The position numbers and the translations under genes are program-made. The notes under the pieces are model-generated. The model saw nothing but the letters and a program-made list of their open reading frames with translations. It did not search any database and had not been told where the DNA came from. This document shows positions 7,461 to 15,576 of a stretch of 52,169 nucleotides of DNA, one piece after another. The DNA comes from Actimicrobium sp047621345 (lineage in GTDB: Bacteria > Pseudomonadota > Gammaproteobacteria > Burkholderiales > Burkholderiaceae_D): assembly GCA_047621345.1 (NCBI GenBank), contig JBLHLW010000025.1, forward strand, positions 1-52,169, read 5' to 3'. The first letter of the stretch is position 1, and every line of letters begins with the position of its first letter.

Positions 7461-8527
7461 GCTTTCCTCTCTTGAACCACTTCGGTACCTTGCTTGAAGC
7501 GAAAAGCAATGACTCGCTTGACCAATTGCACCACGCCGATCACAAAACCCTGAGGCGCGACCATGACGGTGCACAGCAACATGGCTCCCATCAATAGCAG
7601 CGCGGCTTGCTGGCTGTAGACCGTGAGGATCTGAAACACCCATAGCACCAGAAAAGTGCCGACCAGCGTCGCCGTGATGTCGCCTCGTCCCGAAAACGCT
7701 ACCCAGACAATCGGCATGGCTGCGGCGGGAAGACCAATACTGGCAGGCGTGATGAACTGGCCCCACGAGGTATAAAGGACACCGCTCAACCCGGCGAGCA
7801 TCGAGCCAATAACGAACGTTGCAAGCTGGTATTTGCGTACGTCGTAGCCCAGCAGTTCGGCGCGCTGCGGGTCTTCCCGAATCGCTACGATGACGTTGCC
7901 GAAGCGTGAGTTGAGAAAAATGCGTAAGCCCAGATACACCACCAATAACAGGCTGACGATCAAGTAATACAACGGTAAGCCTTCGAAAATAAGCGGATCG
8001 TCGCCGGCCCAGGGAATATTGAGCGACGCCATCCCGCTCATGCCGTTGAAGCCATTCAGTCGCGCCGATCCGATGTGCCATTCAGGTCCGGCCGTTTGAC
8101 CAAGAAAAAAGGCAAGAACCAGCGCTGCCGACAACGTCACGATGCCAAAAAACACGCCGCCGATCTGGCCCCAGATCATGAAGTAGCCGAGCACTGCGGC
8201 CACCGCTCCGGCGGCCAGCAACGCGATCAGCAAGGCAAGAATCGTTGTGCCGGCCTCACCACCAAGGTTGATCGCCAAAACGCCGTAGGCATAGCCGCCA
8301 ATACCGAAGAAAAGGGTCTGGCCGAATGACAGCATGCCGCCATAGCCCCACACAAGGCACAGTCCCATGGCCATAAAGACCCAGAGCAGCAAATAGGCCA
8401 TGTTGCCGACGCTGTAGGCATCAGCAAACAGGGGGTAGATAAGCATGACGGTCAGCACCGCCATAAAACTTATCCAAAAGAATCGGCTAGTACCGAGTGT
8501 CTGCGGGCCATTGATCAGTGTGAACAT
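7457..8527 (-). CDS. livM: ABC transporter permease, LivM/UrtC type
   Basis: A 356-residue inner-membrane permease with about ten hydrophobic spans; half of the heterodimeric channel for the amide/urea-like solute. Family blocks include LVWGYGGMLSFGQTLFFGIGG near residue 65 and the cytoplasmic loop IVAIREDPQRAELLGYDVRKYQL, which docks to the ATPase. The ATG at 8527 (FTLINGP) is chosen; in-frame sequence upstream would overlap livH. Four-base overlap with livG. Confidence 0.88.
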   Translation of the reverse strand: MFTLINGPQTLGTSRFFWISFMAVLTVMLIYPLFADAYSVGNMAYLLLWVFMAMGLCLVWGYGGMLSFGQTLFFGIGGYAYGVLAINLGGEAGTTILALLIALLAAGAVAAVLGYFMIWGQIGGVFFGIVTLSAALVLAFFLGQTAGPEWHIGSARLNGFNGMSGMASLNIPWAGDDPLIFEGLPLYYLIVSLLLVVYLGLRIFLNSRFGNVIVAIREDPQRAELLGYDVRKYQLATFVIGSMLAGLSGVLYTSWGQFITPASIGLPAAAMPIVWVAFSGRGDITATLVGTFLVLWVFQILTVYSQQAALLLMGAMLLCTVMVAPQGFVIGVVQLVKRVIAFRFKQGTEVVQERKA

Positions 8528-8552
8528 AAGAGATTTTTCGGTCAGGTGCAAT

Positions 8553-9419
8553 TCATCGAGTCCTGCGGGCGAACCAGCCCGACAGACCTTCGGGGAGGAT
8601 TCGAATGACAACGATCACTGCGAGAAGCATGCCGATCTGTCCGACAATCTGCCCGCCCCATCCGTTGAGTCCGGTTCGAACGACGGCCAGCAGGACACCC
8701 GCTGGTGCAGTGCCGAGCAGGATATTGGCGCCACCGACCACCACGGTGACAAAACTTTCAATGAGAAATGTGGCTCCCATTGTCGGAATCAGCGTCATGG
8801 TCGGTGCATACATCGCGCCACAGAAGCCGGCAAGAGCCGCGCCAATGCCGAAGCTCAACGCGTAGACGTTGCCGACTTTTACGCCGGTTGCCTGCGCAAT
8901 CGATGCGTTCTGCATGGTGGCCCGTGCATGCACGCCAAAGCGGGTCTTCATAAAGATGATGTAGATGAAAGCCAGCACAGCCACAGCACAACCGAACAAC
9001 ACCATGCGGTAGATCGAATAGGTGTAGATGCCGATCGAGAAACTGCCCTCTGGCGTACCGATACCAGCGAGTGACGATCCGAAGATGATCAACATCCCCT
9101 GCGTGACCATAAGGCTCAGGCCCCATGTGGCCAGTAGCGAATCCAGTGGACGTTTATAAAGCTTGCGCACCAGGCTCCATTCGACCAGCACGCCGATGGC
9201 ACCTGCGGCCAACGTGCCGCAAGCCTGTGCAATGGGCAGCGGCAGGCCTGCATGCACCAGCGAAACAGTCACGTAGGCGCCGCACATGATGAATTCGCCA
9301 TGCGCCATGTTGATGACACCCATCATGCCGAAAATGATGGCCAGGCCCGCTGCCGCCAGAATCAGAAAAGCGAAGACGTCGGCAAACTGATAGACGTAGG
9401 AGAAGATTTCGGCAAACAC
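8553..9419 (-). CDS. livH: ABC transporter permease, LivH/UrtB type
   Basis: A 288-residue permease with about eight spans; the other half of the channel. The N-terminal block LAIIFGMMGVINMAHGEF is the LivH hallmark, and the ATPase-docking loop includes RATMQNASIAQATGVKV. The start is uncertain: GTG at 9428 has AAGAGG directly abutting it, whereas GTG at 9419 has the same AAGAGG eight bases upstream, so 9419 is preferred. It lies between the binding-protein gene and livM on the same strand. Confidence 0.87.
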   Translation of the reverse strand: MFAEIFSYVYQFADVFAFLILAAAGLAIIFGMMGVINMAHGEFIMCGAYVTVSLVHAGLPLPIAQACGTLAAGAIGVLVEWSLVRKLYKRPLDSLLATWGLSLMVTQGMLIIFGSSLAGIGTPEGSFSIGIYTYSIYRMVLFGCAVAVLAFIYIIFMKTRFGVHARATMQNASIAQATGVKVGNVYALSFGIGAALAGFCGAMYAPTMTLIPTMGATFLIESFVTVVVGGANILLGTAPAGVLLAVVRTGLNGWGGQIVGQIGMLLAVIVVIRILPEGLSGWFARRTR

Positions 9420-9434
9420 CTGGTGCACCCTCTT

Positions 9435-10667
9435 TTAGGATTTATTAGGAAAGTCTGATGGCGTATATTGCTTTTTGTCGTTCTTCTTTGTCAGGTCGCA
9501 ACCGGCTTGCCCAAGCCAGTAGGGCTGGATCACGCCATAGTTCTTGAGCACGTTGACCTTATGCTTGTCGTCGACGGCAATCAGGCGCATCTGGTGTGAG
9601 GTGTGCTGACTCTTGGGATCGATGCAAACCTGCCCCTCGGCGGCGTCAATGCACGCCTTACCGGTGGCAATCACCTTGCGCAGGTCCGCCAACTTGGTTG
9701 ACTTGGCTGTCTCAACCAGCATTTTGTACATATAAATCGCAGAGTACGCGTTATAACCGGCGTCATTGATGTACGGCTCATCCGGAAATTTGGCGCGCCA
9801 GCGCTGCTTGAAGTCGTTCGCCGGCGCGGTGTCAATTTCCTCGAACCAGTTGGCCGTCACATTCATCTGGTTCAGAGCGGGGGGCGCAAAACGCTTGTGC
9901 TCGTAGCCAAGCATCACTTTTACAGACGAGCCCATTGGCAGGTTCAGCTTGGCTGCCGTCGCCTGCTCGAAAAAGGAGTCCTGAGCAGCGCCCACGTTGA
10001 GCATCAGCAGCCAATCGGGCTTGGCTTTTTGGATGTTCTGAATCGTCTGTGCAAACTGCGATACGCCCAATGGGATGAACTCCTCACCGACAACCGTGCC
10101 ACCCACGTCCTTCAGGATTGACCGGTTCCATTCGGCAGATATCTGGCCAAAATTGTAATTGGCGGCCACTACATAGACTTTCTTGCCGAATGTCTCGACC
10201 ATGTAGGGGATGAGCGTGGAGAACTGCTGCTCGGGTACGGCACCCATGCTGATCATGTTGGCATCGCACACACCACCTTCGTACTGGTTGGTATAGAAGT
10301 AAGGGGTCTGCGTCCGATCGACGATAGGTCGAATCGCTTCCCGCGCCGCCGAGGTGATGCCGCCAATCAGCACGTCAACCTTGTCCCTGTTGAGCAAGCG
10401 CCGCGCAAATACCTGATAGCGCGCGTTGTCGCCCTGTGGGTCGAGGTGAATCAGTTCCAGCGAGCGACCCATTACACCTCCGGCCTTGTTGATCTCCTCG
10501 ACCGCAAGTTGCGACCCGTGCAGCTTGGGCAGGCCCATAAAGGCCAGGTCACCCGAGACGTCTTCCATCAAGCCAATCTTTAGTGGGTTGGCAGCCAGTG
10601 CAGCGGATGAACTGCCCACCGCGGTCAACATGACAGCGACTGAAACAAACATATTGCGTAATTTCAT
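9435..10667 (-). CDS. Periplasmic amide/urea-type substrate-binding protein
   Basis: A 410-residue type I periplasmic binding protein (Peripla_BP_5, UrtA/FmdD-like) that delivers substrate to the LivHMGF-type transporter. A Sec signal peptide covers residues 1-25 (hydrophobic run ending SSAALAA). The mature start NPLKIGLMEDVSGDLAFMG and the strands DVLIGGITSAAREAI and YFYTNQYEGGVCD are typical of the group. The first transporter gene after the amidase, with a 68-bp gap. The neighbouring amidase suggests a short-chain or aliphatic amide as substrate rather than urea; this is inference. Confidence 0.88.
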   Translation of the reverse strand: MKLRNMFVSVAVMLTAVGSSSAALAANPLKIGLMEDVSGDLAFMGLPKLHGSQLAVEEINKAGGVMGRSLELIHLDPQGDNARYQVFARRLLNRDKVDVLIGGITSAAREAIRPIVDRTQTPYFYTNQYEGGVCDANMISMGAVPEQQFSTLIPYMVETFGKKVYVVAANYNFGQISAEWNRSILKDVGGTVVGEEFIPLGVSQFAQTIQNIQKAKPDWLLMLNVGAAQDSFFEQATAAKLNLPMGSSVKVMLGYEHKRFAPPALNQMNVTANWFEEIDTAPANDFKQRWRAKFPDEPYINDAGYNAYSAIYMYKMLVETAKSTKLADLRKVIATGKACIDAAEGQVCIDPKSQHTSHQMRLIAVDDKHKVNVLKNYGVIQPYWLGQAGCDLTKKNDKKQYTPSDFPNKS

Positions 10668-10735
10668 GATGGCGTGCTTCCTGGGTTATGAAGTCGAGGT
10701 GAAATGAACAACTGGGATGTGACGGAGAAATGAAA

Positions 10736-12136
10736 TCAAAGACTAGGATGCTGGCGATGCCAATCGGTCATCTGTTGGAATGCGCAGCCAGCACGGAACA
10801 GCAAACTCTCTTCAAAGTGCCGCGCGACGAACTGAAAAGCGACCGGCATGCCACCTTCGGTAAAGCCACCGGGCAACGTGATGGTCGGGCTGCCGCTCAT
10901 GTCGAATGGGCAGGTGTAGCGCAGAACTGCCGAGATCAATTCAGCGTCGGTACCCATCTTTGACATGCGATCCACGGTGGGAGAGGCAATGCCCGTGGCG
11001 GGGATCAGCAGCAGGTCGATGTCCTCGAACATTGCCTTCACGCGGCCGGCAAAGTCGAGTCTTCTCAGGATGATCTTCTGATAATCCGTCCCCGTCTGCG
11101 TAAGACCCAGCTCGATGAGACCGGCCAGGCCCGGGCCATAGTCGGCCTTGCGCTCCGCATAGGTTTTCTCGTGCACGACTGCCGCCTCTATGCCGCACAG
11201 CGGAAACCAATCTTCGATGGCATGCGCTGGATCAGGAACCGTGACTTCGCGTATTTCACCACCAAGCGATTTCACGGCTGCAATGGCAGCGGCCAGTACC
11301 TGCTTGGTCGGCTCATCGACGCCGTCGCTGCTCCAGCGAGAGTCAATGCCCACACGCAACCCCTTAATGCCTTGCATCATTTCGGCCACATAGTTGGGTA
11401 CGGGGCGCAGGCTGGCCGTCGGGTCGTTACTATCCGCACCGGCGATCACGCCGAGCATGGCTGCCGCATCGGCCGCGCTCCGCGTCATCGGGCCGATGTG
11501 GTCCAGCGTGGCGGCTAACTCGAAGGCACCGTAGCGACTGACGCGCCCCCACGTTGGCTTTAGTCCGGTGAGACCGTTGGCGGCCGACGGGAAGCGGATC
11601 GAGCCCCCCGTGTCGGTGCCGAGGGAACCGTAGCAAAGCCCCGCTGCTGTCGCCACGCCCGATCCACTCGACGACACACCGGTCCAGTGCGCCGCATTCC
11701 ATGGATTAATTGGTGGTGAGACAGAAGGGTGGTGGTCTGCGTAAGCACTCTCGGTCATCTGCAGCTTGCCAAGAATGATCGCGCCGGCCTCACGGAGTTT
11801 CTTGACGACCGTGCCATCGACCGTGGGCACGAAATTTTCGTAGACGGCCATGCCGGCAGCCGTTTTGACACCTTTGGTCCAACACAAATCCTTGACCGCG
11901 ATGGGGACACCATGCAGCAGACCGCGCTTTTTGCCGGCAGCAATTTCGGTATCTGCCTTCTTGGCGTCAACCAGTGCGCTGTCAGCCATGACTGTTTTAT
12001 AGCTTTTAAGGGTCCCATTCAGTTTGCCGATGCGATCGAGCTGTGCCTGCGTAGCTTCGACGGACGACAGTTCTTTCGATTGAATGAGTTTTCCAATTTC
12101 CAGCAATTCCAGATAGTGCAGATCTTTTTGTGTCAT
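10736..12136 (-). CDS. Amidase (amidase-signature family)
   Basis: A 466-residue cytoplasmic amidase hydrolysing an amide to acid and ammonia. The Ser-cisSer-Lys triad is visible: Lys82 in PIAVKDL, cis-Ser155 in TGVSSSGSG and the nucleophile Ser179 in GTDTGGSIRFPS. Spacing of the two serines (24) matches the family. It is followed on the same strand by five importer genes and preceded by an AraC-type regulator, so it likely processes the imported amide to supply nitrogen. ATG 12136 was chosen; an in-frame TTG at 12151 would add five residues. Neither has a clear ribosome-binding site. The exact substrate cannot be read from sequence. Confidence 0.88.
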   Translation of the reverse strand: MTQKDLHYLELLEIGKLIQSKELSSVEATQAQLDRIGKLNGTLKSYKTVMADSALVDAKKADTEIAAGKKRGLLHGVPIAVKDLCWTKGVKTAAGMAVYENFVPTVDGTVVKKLREAGAIILGKLQMTESAYADHHPSVSPPINPWNAAHWTGVSSSGSGVATAAGLCYGSLGTDTGGSIRFPSAANGLTGLKPTWGRVSRYGAFELAATLDHIGPMTRSAADAAAMLGVIAGADSNDPTASLRPVPNYVAEMMQGIKGLRVGIDSRWSSDGVDEPTKQVLAAAIAAVKSLGGEIREVTVPDPAHAIEDWFPLCGIEAAVVHEKTYAERKADYGPGLAGLIELGLTQTGTDYQKIILRRLDFAGRVKAMFEDIDLLLIPATGIASPTVDRMSKMGTDAELISAVLRYTCPFDMSGSPTITLPGGFTEGGMPVAFQFVARHFEESLLFRAGCAFQQMTDWHRQHPSL

Positions 12137-12385
12137 GGCGTGGGCAATCAAAGTGGAGGGTTGAGCGAAAGGTCAGGCGGTGTCAATAGATGTAATCTAC
12201 GCGTCGACTGTCTCTACCGCTTGTCTCAACTCGCCACCGAATGTGCTGATACCGCCAAAGTTGAAATTTCTCTGAAGCTAGCCGTCAGGTTAATGCGGTG
12301 GATTGCTGGTGGTGTTGGGTCAACAGCTGACCGGGATGCTCTTCGACGCAACGTCAGCCAATTCCGTCGCGTCCAGTGCGCGCAG
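12137..12385 (-). promoter_or_regulatory. Likely promoter region of the amidase operon
   Basis: 249 bp between the araC-type gene and the amidase, both leftward. A short palindrome TAGAT-GTA-ATCTA lies at 12187-12199, about 50 bp before the amidase start, with TTGACA just downstream of it on the minus strand. AraC-family activators bind such regions, but no direct repeat typical of them was identified. Confidence 0.35.
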
Positions 12386-13321
12386 TCACCTGATACGCAG
12401 CAGCGTGTGTGGCGTTGTGCCATACGCCTTTTTGAATACCCGGCAAAAATGGGAAAGATCACTGAACCCATTCTGAAACGCCGCCTGTGTGACCTGTTGC
12501 ACGCGACCTTCAACCAGTGCGCAGTGACTGGCTTCAAGGCGTCGTTGCCACAACCAGTGCATCGGGGTGGTGCCTTGCTCGGCAAATACACGCGTGATGG
12601 TGCGTGCTGACACATGCTGCGCGGCGGCGATGCGTTCGACATCGAGTTCGCAATCGTCCAGATGCGTGTTGATGAAGTCAATTGATAACCGGTACAACTC
12701 CTCGCGCGACGACAGCACGGCCGTTCCAGCGCCACCCTGCATGCGCAACACAACGGCCAGCAAGTCGAGCAACGACGCTGCCAACGGAAGCTGCACGCCC
12801 TTGTGTCCGGCAATGTCAATGACCGCCGCCTCACGCATCGTATTGGCGAGCAGAGTCGATATCGAAGGCACCTTATCAAGCCGCACGGCGGTCAATTTTT
12901 CTGCATCCGGTACGCGAAACAGTAGCTGTTTTCTGGGTACACGCAGCAGTAGCACCGACTGCGGTTCGAGGTCATACGTAAAAGGTCGCGCCGCGTCGTA
13001 CAGTGTGATATCTCCAGGTCGCTGCATGGTGTCGCGGCCCGATTGCGACAAAAAACCACGACCTGCGAGCATGAGACTAAGCATGAAATCATCATTAGGG
13101 CCTGTCCGCAAATGGTGCGGCGTGCGCTCCCAGCTGTGCTGGGGTGAGGACATTTCGGCGATTGTTAGACTGCCAAGTGCGCGTACTGAAAAGCGCGCAC
13201 TGAAGTTCTCCCGGTTTGATACGCGGCTTGACGCGGGAATAAAGTGACTGCAGACGACATCGCTCCAATATTCAAAGCGGTGATCCACATCGACGGTGGC
13301 TGTTGAATAGTTGATTTCCAT
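12386..13321 (-). CDS. AraC-family transcriptional regulator
   Basis: A 311-residue regulator. Residues 1-190 resemble the AraC-binding-like ligand domain of FeaR/NitR-type regulators (SARFSVRALGSLTIAEMSS, GRGFLSQSGRDTMQRPGDIT). Residues 205-311 carry the two helix-turn-helix units, with VERIAAAQHVSARTITRVF and the closing block QAAFQNGFSDLSHFCRVFKK. NitR-type members control nitrilase or amidase genes, which fits the amidase and amide importer directly downstream. ATG 13321 begins the recognisable N-terminus; the longer frame upstream is not conserved in character. Confidence 0.85.
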   Translation of the reverse strand: MEINYSTATVDVDHRFEYWSDVVCSHFIPASSRVSNRENFSARFSVRALGSLTIAEMSSPQHSWERTPHHLRTGPNDDFMLSLMLAGRGFLSQSGRDTMQRPGDITLYDAARPFTYDLEPQSVLLLRVPRKQLLFRVPDAEKLTAVRLDKVPSISTLLANTMREAAVIDIAGHKGVQLPLAASLLDLLAVVLRMQGGAGTAVLSSREELYRLSIDFINTHLDDCELDVERIAAAQHVSARTITRVFAEQGTTPMHWLWQRRLEASHCALVEGRVQQVTQAAFQNGFSDLSHFCRVFKKAYGTTPHTLLRIR

Positions 13322-13719
13322 AGTCAAGGTAAGTAGATCCCTTCTGATGCAGTAGAAAATAAACCTCATTCATCTAGCAAATCTCATGCCACATAATATT
13401 TGATATACAACTTTTATAGTGCGTTTTTAGTTTCCACAAACCTTCTACCGCTGTTTTGTTCGATGCCAGTGGCAGCGAGGGAAAGCGAAACACGCTGTTC
13501 CTTCATCGGGGGCCTATCTGTAGCGACCTGCATCAGGTAACGTGTCGATCTGCATTCAGGCTCGTTGGGAGCGAAGCTACAGTTCGACGACATGTAGATT
13601 GGCTGAACGTTGTTCCAGCGCATTCTGCTACCCGACCAGCGATTTACCCTGTTTCGTCCACATTGCGAAACAATGGCGGACCAATTGACCACTCCACTAT
13701 TGAAAGAAACACGCTCACT
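13322..13719. other. Divergent intergenic region, no gene recognised
   Basis: 398 bp between the araC-type and SEC-C genes. AT-rich near 13370-13435, suggesting promoters. Around 13562-13580 is a small degenerate hairpin followed by GCTACAG that resembles the one at 18815-18833. Frames across it, including the extension of the SEC-C frame upstream, show no family. Confidence 0.45.
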
Positions 13720-15114
13720 ATGTCCGCACCAAATGATCATTGCCCCTGTGGAAGTGGCAAAAAATACAAACACTGCTGTCAGCGCGAAGAGAGTTCACAG
13801 CGCATGCCCGAGCCACCGGTTGACGACAGCACTTCCCAGGCAGGTGCTGTCGAAAAAGCATTGGCGTGGCTTGCTGATCGCCACCGTAAGGGCTGGCAGG
13901 TCTCTTTTCAGCGTCTGCGCGATGAAGTGCTGAGTCCGGCAGACATCGAGAAGCTTGACCAACTTAGCAATGAGACATTGAGCGCTATCCATATCAACCT
14001 GACCGAATGGCTGCTGGCCGAAGGCGAAATACAGGCCCGAGGCAGCAACCGGCGGATCCCCGATTACCTGACGGGCCCCTCCGGCCCAGCCTGGACCGCC
14101 GGTCAGCGTGACTGGTTGCAGCAATTGGGCCAGCGCCCCTTGCGCCTGTACATCGTCACTGATGTCGAACCGGGAGTGGGAATGACGCTGTGCGACGCCT
14201 TAGACGGTGATGCTGCGCCGATGCGGTTGCAGGAGCGTTCAGGTAGCCGGGGACTTGCGCCAGGTACGTACCTGGGTTGCCGTGTAATGCGCGTGGGAGA
14301 TCACTTTGAACTTTCTGGGGCGATCTACCCGTTCTCGACGCTCCATGGACCTGAGGTGTTGGCCCGCTTGTGTGCCACCAGTGAGGAATTTGGCCACCTT
14401 CCCGAGTTGGCGCAAGAGCAAGGTTTGGTATTGATCGTAGCCTGGTTGCAGCAGTATGTGGCGCCACCACCCCTACCCACGATGATCGACCAGCATTCTG
14501 GTGAGCCCATCCTGCCGATCACGGACCATTATCGCGTGCTGGAGTGGGAGATGTTGGCGCGTGTGCTGCACGGCTGCACTGATGTGGAGGGCAATCGGCA
14601 CAACGGGTGGTCGCGTTTCATCGACTGCACCGACGGACAGAGAAGGCCACTGGCCAGCATCAACGTCGGTAAAAAAGAAAATCAGATCGAGATTTTTTAC
14701 AAGACACAAACCCATGCGGACCATGGACGCGCTTGGTTCGAAGGATTGACTGCCGGGGCGGTGGTATTTTTGACGCGCAAAAAAGTCCGTCCTGAAAGCA
14801 TCCTGCGTCAAAGTAAAAAGTCTGGTGCCGGCCGGACCAAGGTCGTGAACTTGTCCGAAATCGATCCCCGGGAGTTGGCCAAGGCGATGGAAGAAATTGT
14901 CCACCGCACCTATGCCAATTGGGCCAATGAGCCCATTCCCGCACTCGGCAATAAAACACCCCTCCAGGCAATCCAGAGCGCCGCTGGGCTGGAACGGGTC
15001 AAAGGCTTGTTACGCAGCTACGAAGTCAGCGAGAAAACAATTGCCGCGCAACAGGGGCGAAGTGAAATTAGTTATGACTTTCTGTGGAGATCACTCGGTT
15101 TGCCACGTTCATAA
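13720..15114 (+). CDS. SEC-C zinc-motif protein, function unknown
   Basis: A 464-residue protein that begins with a SEC-C zinc knuckle (Cys8, Cys10, Cys19, Cys20 in CPCGSGKKYKHCC), the same motif as the SecA tail. The middle (about 30-380) is unassigned alpha/beta sequence. The C-terminus has the block WANEPIPALGNKTPLQAIQ and ends in SYDFLWRSLGL, a tail seen in a group of SEC-C proteins of unknown role. ATG 13720 was chosen because the motif starts at residue 8 and the frame upstream is not protein-like. It may be a zinc-dependent adaptor; no operon partner is present. Confidence 0.75.
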   Translation: MSAPNDHCPCGSGKKYKHCCQREESSQRMPEPPVDDSTSQAGAVEKALAWLADRHRKGWQVSFQRLRDEVLSPADIEKLDQLSNETLSAIHINLTEWLLAEGEIQARGSNRRIPDYLTGPSGPAWTAGQRDWLQQLGQRPLRLYIVTDVEPGVGMTLCDALDGDAAPMRLQERSGSRGLAPGTYLGCRVMRVGDHFELSGAIYPFSTLHGPEVLARLCATSEEFGHLPELAQEQGLVLIVAWLQQYVAPPPLPTMIDQHSGEPILPITDHYRVLEWEMLARVLHGCTDVEGNRHNGWSRFIDCTDGQRRPLASINVGKKENQIEIFYKTQTHADHGRAWFEGLTAGAVVFLTRKKVRPESILRQSKKSGAGRTKVVNLSEIDPRELAKAMEEIVHRTYANWANEPIPALGNKTPLQAIQSAAGLERVKGLLRSYEVSEKTIAAQQGRSEISYDFLWRSLGLPRS

Positions 15115-15576
15115 CAGCGTCGACACGTTGATGGTGTGGAGGTTGTCATCAGGACGTGGGTGTTCAGTGAGAGGGTGGGTGGAGCAAAGGGGTCCCCCCC
15201 GCGCCGCTCGCTACCCTCAGATTCCACCGCGCCATAGCCCGGCGCACGAGGGGGCAGCGGGATGCACTTGACCTAATCGGCCGTTGAAGAAAATCCTGGC
15301 TGACAGTGATCACCTACTTATGATCTGAGACAAAAGTATGCACAGTTTTTGCTGCTATCTTGGTCGGTCTGGTCTAAGCACAATTGGACTTAATTATATG
15401 GAAGACATCCAGAATGAAACCCGCTCAACCTGTTCTCTAAAATGATTTTTTGCGGCGGTAATAGTTCTCGTAGCAATGCATTACCGATTGCTGGTTAGCG
15501 ATGATTTGCAATATTCACGCTGCTGATTGGCGTTTCAGTCTGATGTTGGCACGCGTGTGTTGAAGAAAGAGCCTGT
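15115..15576. other. Intergenic, no gene recognised
   Basis: 462 bp between the SEC-C gene and the GGDEF gene. The second half is AT-rich and may hold the GGDEF promoter; GAAAGAG lies a few bases before the GGDEF ATG. No RNA gene, repeat or protein family was recognised. Confidence 0.45.

Noticed and set aside
12226..12879. Minus-strand frame rich in Cys/Arg over the araC-type gene
   Set aside because: It overlaps the recognisable AraC helix-turn-helix in another frame and looks like an Arg/Cys-rich shadow.
15560..15576. Possible sigma-54 promoter (TGGCAC...) ahead of the GGDEF gene
   Set aside because: The -12 element has no GC at the right distance from the -24 GG, so the match fails.
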